Positions 56,201 to 64,000 of a DNA stretch of 64,000 bases are shown piece after piece (position 1 is the first letter of the stretch; the number at the start of each line of letters is the position of its first letter). A model generated the notes under the pieces. It did no database searches, was not told the origin of the DNA, and was given only the letters and a program-made list of their open reading frames with translations. The stretch is from Aphrophora alni (taxonomy: Eukaryota; Arthropoda; Insecta; Hemiptera; Aphrophoridae), in the NCBI GenBank assembly GCA_963513935.1, contig OY740766.1:6293000-6356999 (forward strand), given 5' to 3'. Made by a program: the position numbers and the translations under genes.

Positions 56201-59200
56201 AATAAATTTATATTTGTATATAATATTTGTGTTGTTTATGGAGAACATACAATGAGTGATTCAACTGTATGGAGAAAATGTGTGTGTCATTTTAATGATG
56301 GATGCAAAGATGTGCACGATGATGAACTTATTGGATTACCATCTACTGAATGAAGATTTGATGTGTGCATTTACAGAGAAGATTGGAGAGAACAGACGAT
56401 TCACCATTACATCACTTTCTCTGCAATTAAAACAAATTGCACATTCACAAAATTGTGTCTGAGAAACTGCAGTATCGGAAATTGTATACAGGTTGGATGA
56501 CAAAGATGCTAATTGAAACAACACAAAATGAAATGCCAAGGCAGTACGTTCACCTTTCTGAATCATACAGTAAGTAATTCAATGATTTCTTGAAAACCAT
56601 ATAGTCACTATGGACGAGACATGGGTGCCACAACTTCTGAATCAAAGCAACAGTAAATGGAGTGTCAAGCGATGACCTTACCTCACACAGAATGTGTTTT
56701 GCCATTTCTGTATACTAGGAGCAGAACCACCTAACTCACTGATTAATGTCCAGTTAGCAGACATATTGTCTTACTGTAAGTCCTGTCTGTTCAAGTGAAA
56801 GATATTGTACAAGTGTTAACTGGGACATTTCTGAACTCAACACTGACGGTGTTAAATTTCTATACTGACAGATGGTCAAAAGCTAGTCAGTTCAGCCTTG
56901 TTGTTATCTTCTCCATTTATTCATATTGTTTTGAATCCTTCATTTGACTTGAACAAATCTAATGATTTTTTCATCAAAGTTCTCCTTACATTAAGAGAAA
57001 TAGACAACTACATGTGTGTTCCACACAATTTTCATGTTGACTCTCTCAGAATATCCGTGAACCACTTAGTGACATAACTCATTGAATGGTGCCCTCATTG
57101 TTACAGTCCCAGGTTACAGAATGTTGAAGAAACAATTTTTAACATTATAATATAGGCGATTTGTTTACCTTATTTTATTACATAAATAAATACAACATTT
57201 CCAATGAAAATGTTGTTTCCAATTTTTACTAGATACTATTATTGTATGATTCCCACCTGATTGAAAAACTCCATGTAAATGTTATATGTAGATTTCTTTG
57301 ACAGATAATATGGTTTTGTCTGAACTGAAAGGTCACAAGCTGTCATTAATATACCCTTTACCAAATACCTGAAAATATAGCAATTTGGTCAGAACATCAA
57401 AATATAATTAGATTATAATATTATATGTGTACAGGTTGAGCTACTGACCTACTGAAGATGACCCATCCAGAGCAGTAATGAGTTTTTATGAATTGGGCAA
57501 AGAAATGAAAATGTAAATAATATCTTGTATATTTACATTTATTCTTTAAAGTTTTCAGGTTGTTACCTGTGCAGCAACAGTAATCATCTTGAGAGACAAC
57601 GCAACGCAAAACAGTACAGGTAATTTTCAATAATATTTTTAATATTCGTCTTTTAAATCATCCAAAGTATAGAGATTTTTTATTATTACTTTTAAGGAAT
57701 CTAATATTACATTAATGAAACAATAACAATGGATTACACTGAACGAATAAAAGCTTTGCCTTTTATTTATTTAGCTAGATGAAAAACATGGAATAAAGTT
57801 CACATATATAAAATTATAAGAAAATAGTTTATGGATACTCCATAACCAAAAGAGAAATAGCAAAGTTCAGGACATAAGGAAATTCATAATCACAAAAAAA
57901 AATACACAATATATTTGAGAAGTGTTTATCACTATCAGTCTTTTCCGAACAATTTTATAATATTGGAAATTAGAAAGTTTTATCACAATCTGTTTCACTG
58001 TCTCTGTGATTTGCTCCAGCTAGCATATTTCATTAAAAGAAAGGGGGGATTCAACAATATGATAGTCGAGAGCTCGAGAAACTTAACCTTGGGAGGTTGG
58101 TGCCGACTCTTCCCAAAGGTTATTCAAAAAGATAAAATGCATGAATTGAACTAATAATAATATTAGGACCATGTCCTATAGTCTATATTTACTGTAAAAT
58201 GAAATTATGTTAGTTTATATACTGTGGGGAGAAGTTGTGTGTATGTCAGTAGATCTATCAAAACTAGATTAAAGGAACATGTATATTGTTGGAAGCATGG
58301 TAAAACAGATTCCAATTTTGCAAATCATTTACTAGATTCACGCCATATATTTGATCCCATTGATAATGTCAAAGTTTTACACATAGAACAGAAAAGTAGG
58401 AAATTAAATAGTTTGGAAATTTTAGAAATTAACAGATCTGTTTTGAAATGCCATGCTTCTAACCTGAATGAACAAGTCAATAACCCATCCCTTTGTTAAA
58501 ACCTATTGTTTGAAAACTTTCTCTTATCCATGTCCCTTTCATGGATAAGGTCATTGCCCTACCTCTGTTTCATCCCCACCTTCATTCCTAGATGTTAGTG
58601 TTAAGTTGACCTGTATTTTAGTTTTTAGTTCTTAGTTGTCTGACGATGCCTAACGGCGAAACAGCTGTAGCAATAAATTGTTGTTTGTGAAATTATAAGT
58701 GCTTTATCATTTTTGTTTTGCCTTATTATGGAATTTCACCGAGTACCGACTGTAGTCACACTCAATAGTTTAAGATTAGTTTATTAAAATCATTTAGGCA
58801 TCGATGAAAGTAAATCAAGTGCTAAAGAAATTATTTATAAAGATAATAAAACACAATTATTTATTATCTTTAAACATGGAATTCCACCAAGAACCATCGG
58901 TCTCAACAGTAATGGAAATTATTTATGGCTACAAATGTCAAATGACATAGAGAATTTAATCTGTAGAAGTACAACTTTTCAAAAATGAATCAAAACAAGA
59001 ACTAAGTCTTGGTTTAATTGAAATTTGAAACATACTAGTTTTAAATGGTTAATTTCCAGCAAAGTTGTTAATAAGATGTATGCCGAGATAAAAATTTTCC
59101 TGTAAGCGAAAGTTAAATCTCACAACCTATGATAAGTCACTTGTACATAAAGAAATATTATATATGACAAAGTAAATCTGATCAATAGTATGAGTATAAT

Positions 59201-61910
59201 TGTTAGGACAAAACAAAGGGAATCATTTCAAACAATGGGTGATGTATATGTTCATAACATTCACAAGAAAGTATAAGTGCTAAGTCAAATTGTTGGCTTG
59301 ATTTAGTTCTTATCTAGTTAAGTAGAGTATTGACAAGAAACAGAATACATTTAAAATACAAATCTTATTCTAGTAGTGAGTTTATCAATTTTAAATAATC
59401 CTAAAGGTCTTGTGTATTTGATGAGGATATAAACCAATTTCATAATTAGAGTAACTTAGATGACCCTCTTGTAAATTTGTCACTAGGTGAATCATATTCT
59501 GACTCTGAAAGAATCAAGAAACCACAAATATCTTATATTTCTTTTACTCAAAATAATAATCTTATACCTGAGTCAAATAGGTCGATTAGTTACACGACTA
59601 GATATGATAGAAAAATAAACAAACCAAACAACTATAGATTATGTTTAAATAAAAAATTCACGTATGAATCTACCTTTAAGTTCCAATTTAATATTATAAA
59701 AGTTGAGATCGAAATTTTTTTAAGAATTTATATCGTTTTTTAAATTTTAAGATAAAGTGGAAGTGTTACGAGTCAACATATTATAACATTTGTTATACAT
59801 AGATTAATCATAGATATAAAATTAAGAATTAAGATTATAATTTAGATTGGTTTATTTGGTAATACTGCAGACACTTGTTGGATAATGGATGTCACAATAG
59901 GCAGTTTTAGACTATAAAAGATTGTAATTTAGTTTACTATTCTACGATATCCAAAGTTATTTATTAAAATACTTAAAGTCCAAAAGTTCATCATACACCC
60001 AAAGATACAACAGTAGCGCTATAGTTGCTGGACATTACACAATTATTAAATTAAGTGGGACTACTTTAAGTTGCCCCCACTATGTACAACATAGTGACAA
60101 TCAAAAAATAATAATTTAGGTGCTAAAGAAGTGAGGAATTTGTTTATTATCATGGGTATAAGATAAAATATGCCTTTCAGGATTCTGTGTTCTGAAATGT
60201 GCTGATGAGGACACTGCTCAATGAGTCTTGAACCTAGATGATTTGCTGAAACATCGAGAGATAGCCAACCTGAGAGTTATGGTGGGAAAACACATCATAT
60301 GGCACAGATTGTAATTGTTTATTTCTTTCTATGTAAGAGGAACTCTGATGAAATCATTAGTTTTGTTCCCCAAAATTAAGAATCCATTATTAATGAGTGA
60401 CAGATGATCAGAAGAGTTCAATATAATGAGCTATAGCTGAAGTGATCTTTTCTTTTGACCATGTGTCAGTATAAAAAATTAAAGAGATGTAATTCCACAT
60501 TGGTAATTAAATTCAAAAATTTATCAGTTAATGTAATAAAATTAAGTAATATTTCTGCCAACTACTCAGTGTGACACCACCTAAAGATAAAGTTGATGGA
60601 CCAAGATGTCAGTTCTGCTTTTAGGGTTTTTAGAATGACAAAAACCTTCCATGTGAGGTGAAGTGGTTGCTCACAAAGATTCAGCACAATTGGAAGTATT
60701 GATGCCAAAGATTTAATGATATTTATAAAAAACCTAAGGATGATTTGAGAGGAATTTTAGTAGGTTTGTATATTCCACAATAAATCCATTTTATGTAGAA
60801 GTAGAGAAAAAAAAACAACTCGTGTCCTTGTGCCCCCCAAAAAATAAAAGAATAGTAGTTTTACAACACTGTTCATTGGAAAGCCTAAAGGTTCAAACTA
60901 ATAATTAGATTTGATATCTGTCATCTTTTAGAAGAAAATAAATGAATTAGTTGAACATGTCATAATTTTAAAAAAAGTTTTAAATGAAATGACTGCATGA
61001 AAACTCAAGTTAGGGATGTGGAACTGTTATACCTCACCGGTATAAAAAGTAATCAAAATATATTTTGTATTTTCTGGACATAAGTTAAGTGAGATAGTTT
61101 TGTGCAATGTTGTATACCATTTTTTTTACATAAATAATTAAAAAGTCATGTGGTACATACACAAATTCCAATAACATGCAGTGTATGTAGGTAAAATTAG
61201 CATTCAACAATTTAATGATTATAAAATATACAGCAATTATAAATATAGTATTTATATTATTAAAATTGTTTTAACTGGACATTTGTGTATATAAAAACTA
61301 CTACACAAAGTTTCAAGGCTAGACATCAACTCTCTAGCACCATGTTGGAAACTGAAACTCGTAATTTAAAATGAAACTCGGGTCTACAACTAGACCTGGA
61401 TAGTCAAAATAACTAATATGCAATACATTAAATAATTTTAACATGATCAGTTAAAATCACAAGTCACAGGACTACACACTACATAAACAAAAACGGTAAA
61501 CAACGCTAGGTTTTTCATGTCCTAGGGTTTATCATTTAAGAACAAAAGTAGATTTATATTCTTGAAACATCATCTATTAGTTTTTACATACACAAATCAA
61601 GACAAATTTCTGGTTAAACCGTATCAATAATATTATGAACAATACATTATTATCAAATTACTATAAACCAGAAATGTAGTAATTTTTGGAGACTTTGAAT
61701 AATTATTCTTTCTAGTTAATTCAACTTATAACTGTTATATTACCTGAATTTGGCTATGTCCCAAGAAAATTGTCTTTTCTTTAATGCTTCCACTAATTGT
61801 AATCGGGTGAGAAAATAAATAGACAAGTCTGTGTTTATGATATCTTCGTAAATTTCATCCATCAATTTATTTAAAGGTTCAGACTTCATATAAATACACA
61901 TGTCACACTG
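50141..61910 (-). CDS. Class I 3',5'-cyclic nucleotide phosphodiesterase, C-terminal half (5' part outside window)
   Basis: Minus-strand exons 61910-61744, 57368-57257, 53139-52970 and 50252-50141 join in phase into 185 codons plus stop. They cover the later part of the PDE catalytic domain: EIYEDIINTDLSIYF, SWDIAKFRYLVKGILMTACD, in which the Asp of MTACD is a metal ligand in the family, YMEFFNQGDIEKKMG, MNRDN and LPENQVQFL, whose Gln fits the invariant purine-binding glutamine. The enzyme hydrolyses cAMP and/or cGMP in the cytosol. The FFNQGD and CRNLRSEWREL patterns resemble the GAF-containing PDE2/5/10/11 group more than PDE4 or PDE9, but it is too diverged to assign. The HD-type metal-site exons are absent from the window. 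Its introns hold four transposon relics. Confidence 0.88.
50856..51740 (+). mobile_element. Helitron deletion derivative with helicase C-terminus (PDE intron)
   Basis: Begins TCTATACTATTATATAAAAA after host A (50855) and ends TCTGCTAG before host T (51741), the Helitron A^T rule. TG-rich and TACTCAATCATGTAAAAATT-type sequence near the 5' end is common in insect Helitrons. It keeps only the last part of the Rep-helicase gene. A clear 3' hairpin was not found, which lowers boundary confidence slightly. Confidence 0.82.
51140..51594 (+). pseudogene. Helitron helicase C-terminus, frameshifted
   Basis: Plus-strand frames give FLNILEMPGVPPPPHKLELK, VGIPVTLL, NLEPPRLCSGTRLLIKSLKK, NVIEASI, TGSAKGEEVFIPRI, LPFIFKCLQFPEKVAFSTKI, NKSQGQTL and, after a shift, SHGQLCVACSLVSSGNNLYI with STKENKAVNIVYKSVL at the stop. 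These are the terminal motifs of eukaryotic Helitron helicases (INKSQGQTL motif V, SHGQLYVA-SRV motif VI). At least two stops and one frameshift are present. An ORF on the opposite strand here (51316-51549) is its shadow. Confidence 0.92.
52970..53139 (-). CDS. Phosphodiesterase exon with QGD and invariant Gln
   Basis: Acceptor TTGCAG and donor GTAATA. It encodes GDIEKKMGLTPLPTMNRDN, then AHSLPENQVQFLSLIIMPCF and HMIATLIPNTGDLFQGC. Gln27 of the exon, in ENQVQFL, aligns with the glutamine that clamps the purine ring in PDEs. Confidence 0.9.
54122..54285 (+). pseudogene. MADF-domain N-terminus (Harbinger-associated)
   Basis: MFTLELDEELIDLFRNNHLF, then a stop and, in a shifted frame, KSYKDHIVKHNVWKKI-like and EAIVRDGKFV text. 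L-D-ELI-LFR-N--L and Y-D-----N-W--I-E are MADF hallmarks. These Myb-related DNA-binding proteins accompany Harbinger transposases. Confidence 0.6.
54289..54489 (-). pseudogene. Harbinger transposase N-terminal fragment
   Basis: Minus strand reads KKRQGKGWFWILISRYLMDN, then EKKFHEYFRVSKELFQTFL. The pattern, basic stretch with W-I, then E--F-EYFR-S---F, fits the N-terminal domain of PIF/Harbinger transposases. No catalytic residues remain. Confidence 0.55.
54703..56235. other. PDE intron segment without recognised gene
   Basis: AT-rich with a C-run at 54641-54650 just inside the preceding element. No coding similarity was found. Confidence 0.5.
56236..56690 (+). pseudogene. mariner transposase relic in PDE intron
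   Basis: Plus-strand frames give DSTVWRKCVCHFNDGCKDVH, then EDLMCAFTEKIGENRRFTIT with SLSLQLKQI, RQYVHLSES-like text and VTMDETWVPQLLNQSN with SKWSVKR. This is mariner from the helix-turn-helix to the first catalytic Asp (in VTMDETW), which is intact. Stops and shifts are present and the C-terminal catalytic half is missing. Confidence 0.85.
56691..57256. other. PDE intron segment
   Basis: Nothing recognisable after the mariner motif ends. The moderate-complexity sequence at 56690-57130 may be decayed transposon. Confidence 0.4.
57257..57368 (-). CDS. Phosphodiesterase exon with MTACD metal-ligand motif
   Basis: Acceptor TTTTCAG and donor GTGGGA. It encodes YLVKGILMTACDLSVQTKPY, then YLSKKSTYNIYMEFFNQ. 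The motif LMTACDLS-QTKP is typical and carries the conserved Asp. The Tyr-Tyr after TKP replaces the usual Trp. Confidence 0.9.
58224..58499 (+). pseudogene. GIY-YIG endonuclease fragment of a second Penelope-like element
   Basis: The open frame starts at a GTG, not an ATG, and reads GRSCVYVSRSIKTRLKEHVY, then SNFANHLLDSRHIFD and LEILEINRSV before TAA. This corresponds to the YIG half of the Penelope endonuclease (GRSYVG--R--TRLKEH, FA-HLL---H). The GIY strand and reverse transcriptase are missing. It lies in the PDE intron on the antisense strand of that gene. Confidence 0.8.
58500..58790 (+). mobile_element. 3' tail of second Penelope-like element with hammerhead-like core
   Basis: At 58640-58668: CTGACGA, one T, stem GCC/GGC with loop TAAC, GAAAC, and the self-complementary ACAGCTGT ending in GTA. 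Flanking GTTGT and GCAAT can pair as stem I, with G-U pairs. A second AATTCCACC-AG-ACC block (58877-58900) echoes AATTTCACCGAGTACC (58732), as if part of the terminal repeat were duplicated. Confidence 0.6.
58791..61743. other. PDE intron segment with one unassigned ORF
   Basis: About 3 kb. The ORF at 59477-59743 starts MSLGESYSDSERIKKPQISY and is open upstream for a few codons. A serine-rich stretch followed by basic residues is vaguely like a copia connection region, but I cannot support that. No other features are seen. Confidence 0.35.
61744..61910 (-). CDS. Phosphodiesterase exon (helices before the metal-ligand Asp)
   Basis: The acceptor is CAG directly followed by another CAG, a tandem NAGNAG-type site, so one Gln may be optional. 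It encodes QCDMCIYMKSEPLNKLMDEI, then YEDIINTDLSIYFLTRLQLV and ends SWDIAKF. The IIxTDL-xYF motif is diagnostic of the PDE catalytic fold. The donor is GTAATA. Confidence 0.85.
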
Positions 61911-63070
61911 CTGAAAAATGAAGTAACAATTTTAACAAAATAAATAATTATTTTTAAAAAAATCACCATTGTAGTTAGTCTTTGATGATAATAGCCAAGA
62001 ATGATGTTAATTTTTAAGGAAGCTGATCAATTCCTAAATTCAGACTTTGAACTACATCAAATAATTATGTTGCACAACTTGGAAAATAATGTTTACAAAA
62101 TTTACATTGCCAAATTATGTGGATCTGTTTTTGAGAAAATTGGATTTTTGTCTGTTATTTAAAGTTTTCTCCTCCAAAAGCAATAACAATTTTAATTGAT
62201 GTTTAGTTACATTATGTAAAGCAGTTCAGTGAACATCAAGAAACATCTTATCATATGTTCACTCATTTTGAAAGAAAAAATCTTTTGATAGTACCAATCA
62301 GAGGAAAATATGGAAGGAGACTATAATAAATTTTAGTGTTTCAAAGAAGATCAACAACCTGGGTCAAGTCAATATTGACACTTGTTAAATTATCCATAGA
62401 GGAAAGCTCTCAGGTCCATATGCAGGGTCAATGAAGATCTGTAAAACACGTAGCTCAGTCTTATTAAATAAATCATTATTTCATGACGGCCACATCATAA
62501 TTTCATACATGACGACTGAGTTTGCAAAATAAGAATTTAGAATAGCAAAGTGAATTTATGTTCTTCTTTATACCTCAATCTTGGAAGGTTAATAAAATGG
62601 CTACAGTGAAGCTTCATAATTATGTTCATCAATAATTTATCTCCATAACATCTTAGCGATATAGTGGCCAGACACTATAAGAATGGTGATGAAAAAATGA
62701 AGAGCCAATGGAGAAAATAAGTAATCGAGCATTGAAAGTGGAGGTGGTTAGACCACTCTTTGAGGTAAAGGCAGGGAACCTTACGTGACGAAGCCACGAA
62801 TGGAATCCTCAATAATAAAAAAAGTGGGTGATCTGGAGACAGCCAATTTAGAAAGACCAATGTTGAGGAATTGGCAAGTGAAGAGGATGACTAGTTTAAT
62901 TTTATTGTGATTCCATGTTAAAACTAAGATATCTCAGTTATTAATGAAATAAATCAATCTGTCATTGGTGGAAATATTTCAAATATTTGTTAAATAATTT
63001 AGGCTGTAACTCAATAAGTACACAGACAGACTTACTGACAGAAGAATGTTTTATTTAAAACTATTTTTAA
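61911..63070. other. Phosphodiesterase upstream intron, no gene recognised
   Basis: I searched the minus strand for HD-type metal-site exons of the phosphodiesterase and found none. The ORF at 62675-62860 (minus) is the shadow of a less AT-rich plus-strand patch at 62680-62890, probably old transposon. Confidence 0.45.
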
Positions 63071-63255
63071 TAGATAGAATAAAACTCAAACACAAGATCT
63101 CACAAAAATTATGTTTACTTAATCAAACATGTTTAACTTATATTTAGTTATTGTAGCTCATGTATCACTGAGGATGGTGACTTTGTCGTTAAAATGTGTT
63201 TAATTAAGTAAACATAATTTTTGTGAGATCTTGTGTTTGAGTTTTATTTGATCTA
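63071..63255. mobile_element. Inverted Penelope-type terminal repeats, family 2 (hairpin)
   Basis: The left arm 63071-63134 is the reverse complement of 63190-63255 (AAGTAAACATAATTTTTGTG, AGATCTTGTGTTTGAGTTTT) with few differences. The spacer holds TAGTTATTGTAGCTCATGTA and the core CTGAGGA, T, GGTGAC/GTCGTT, AAAAC. The single right-arm relative is at 32858-32975. Confidence 0.6.
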
Positions 63256-63564
63256 ATATTATCTCACAAGTGTAGCTCAATATTTATTTATATTTTTAAT
63301 AGGACTAATGATCTCTCAAATGGACATCCATGAAAATATATGAGGGCTATTTTATTTCAACCTCCGATCTCGCTGTTAAATGGTAGGAGCCAAAGCTGCA
63401 CACTGAGTGACGGAACACCTCCTATACCATAACCTTTGTGACTACCAACTTCAACACATCAGTTATAATATCTGAGCTACTGGCCCGTAAAAATTGCCTA
63501 CGTAATTGATTCTCCCGCCAAATGTAAGTATATAGACATAGTTTTTTTTTTTTACCAGCTAGTA
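63256..63564. other. Segment with possible mariner terminus
   Basis: ATGAGGGCTATTTTATTTCA at 63341 resembles mariner-type ends, but no partner or transposase was found. A T-run at 63541-63553 precedes the SINE-like pair. Confidence 0.3.
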
Positions 63565-63672
63565 TTACTAATTAAATAATATTTCAAGTTTAAAAAATAT
63601 AACCTTGACTGGTAATTCAACCCAGGATCTTTGGCTTTACACACCAATGCTCTACCAACTGAGCTATCCCAG
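63565..63672 (-). repeat. tRNA-derived SINE-like sequence (minus strand)
   Basis: Minus strand begins GGGATAGCTCAGTTGGTAGA, a good A box and D arm, then GCCAAAGATCCTGGGTTGAA, a B box/T arm with one base lost, and runs into an AT-rich tail ending TTTAATTAGTAAT. The acceptor stem does not close, so this is not a working tRNA gene. Confidence 0.65.
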
Positions 63673-63813
63673 TGTAGGGCTTACACTTCTCACTTGACTT
63701 TGCTTTTGTTGCAATTTTTGAGCAATCATATTAAATAACTCATTACAAACAACATTGAAATTAATATTTACTCAACTTGTAACCCTTACTTATGTATTTA
63801 TTGACTTTAATAA

Positions 63814-63905
63814 GTTGGTAGAGCACTGGTTCGTAAAGCCAAAGGTCCTGGGTTCCATTCTCAGTCAAGGTTATATATTTTTAAACTTGAAGTATTATTT
63901 AATTA
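63814..63905 (+). repeat. tRNA-derived SINE-like sequence (plus strand)
   Basis: GTTGGTAGAGCACTGGTTCG, AAAGCCAAAGGTCCTGGGTT and CCATTCTCAGTCAAGG are followed by the same tail, TAAACTTGAAGTATTATTTA. It lacks the start of the A box. With the copy at 63565 it forms an inverted pair with about 140 bp between. Confidence 0.6.
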
Positions 63906-64000
63906 GATCAAGTGGTTTGAGAAAGACGGAGGTTAACCATTTGATTTTATCGTAATCCTCAGTTTCATATATTCCACGCAACATCTCATTTTTGTCCCAA

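Noticed and set aside
59477..59743. copia-type polyprotein fragment
   Set aside because: The resemblance is limited to a Ser-rich then basic stretch; no integrase, RT or LTR is seen around it.
63341..63530. A mariner terminus and element
   Set aside because: Only a short end-like motif is present, with no partner repeat or transposase.
63565..63672. A functional tRNA gene
   Set aside because: A and B boxes are recognisable but the acceptor stem does not pair, the T arm has lost a base and an AT-rich SINE tail follows.
1..64000. CRISPR arrays, operons, bacterial promoters or ribosome binding sites
   Set aside because: The sequence is eukaryotic with spliced genes; no regularly spaced short repeats or prokaryotic gene organisation were seen.

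Overview
The window is eukaryotic nuclear DNA: AT-rich, with small exons bounded by GT..AG signals, introns of up to about 11 kb, and a dense load of decayed transposable elements. Protein matches (arthropod-type ninjurin, R1-, jockey/CR1-, Penelope-, mariner-, piggyBac-, Harbinger- and Helitron-type elements) and a (CCTAA)n / TTAGG tract point to an insect, possibly hemipteroid; the species cannot be named from sequence alone. Most single ORFs are shadows or transposon remains. Three host genes can be reassembled by splicing. (1) eIF2-alpha, plus strand, five coding exons between 9835 and 20658, complete at 327 codons, with the kinase-target serine and its [10 protein letters not shown] context intact. 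(2) A ninjurin, minus strand, inferred from four phase-compatible exons between 48230 and 29721, with both membrane segments. (3) The C-terminal part of a class I 3',5'-cyclic nucleotide phosphodiesterase, minus strand, four exons between 61910 and 50141; its 5' part lies outside the window. eIF2-alpha and ninjurin converge on each other; ninjurin and the phosphodiesterase lie in tandem about 1.9 kb apart. Layout: 1-9.8 kb is a transposon graveyard (Penelope-like 3' end, LINE tail, a foldback element carrying two nested Helitrons, inverted-repeat elements with 5S-rRNA-like cores). 9.8-20.7 kb is eIF2-alpha, with a piggyBac deletion derivative and a mariner in intron 2, and a 5'-truncated R1-clade LINE and a helicase fragment in intron 3. 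20.7-29.7 kb is mostly unique AT-rich DNA with a telomere-like insertion, a three-copy 171-bp tandem repeat and a mariner relic. 29.7-48.3 kb is ninjurin, whose introns hold two LINE relics, a Harbinger relic, 5S-containing inverted-repeat elements and Penelope-type ends. 49.3-49.7 kb is a clean MITE. 50.1-61.9 kb is the phosphodiesterase, with a Helitron, a mariner, a Harbinger deletion derivative and a Penelope end in its introns. 61.9-64 kb holds an inverted Penelope-type terminal repeat and an inverted pair of tRNA-like SINE sequences. The most unusual structures are: an exact 46-bp duplication flanking telomere-type repeats just after the eIF2-alpha stop; a foldback element whose two Helitron insertions can be undone to give empty sites matching a paralogous segment; inverted-repeat elements carrying the internal-promoter half of 5S rRNA; and hammerhead-like cores at Penelope-type ends. 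No promoter is confidently identified except a weak initiator candidate upstream of ninjurin.
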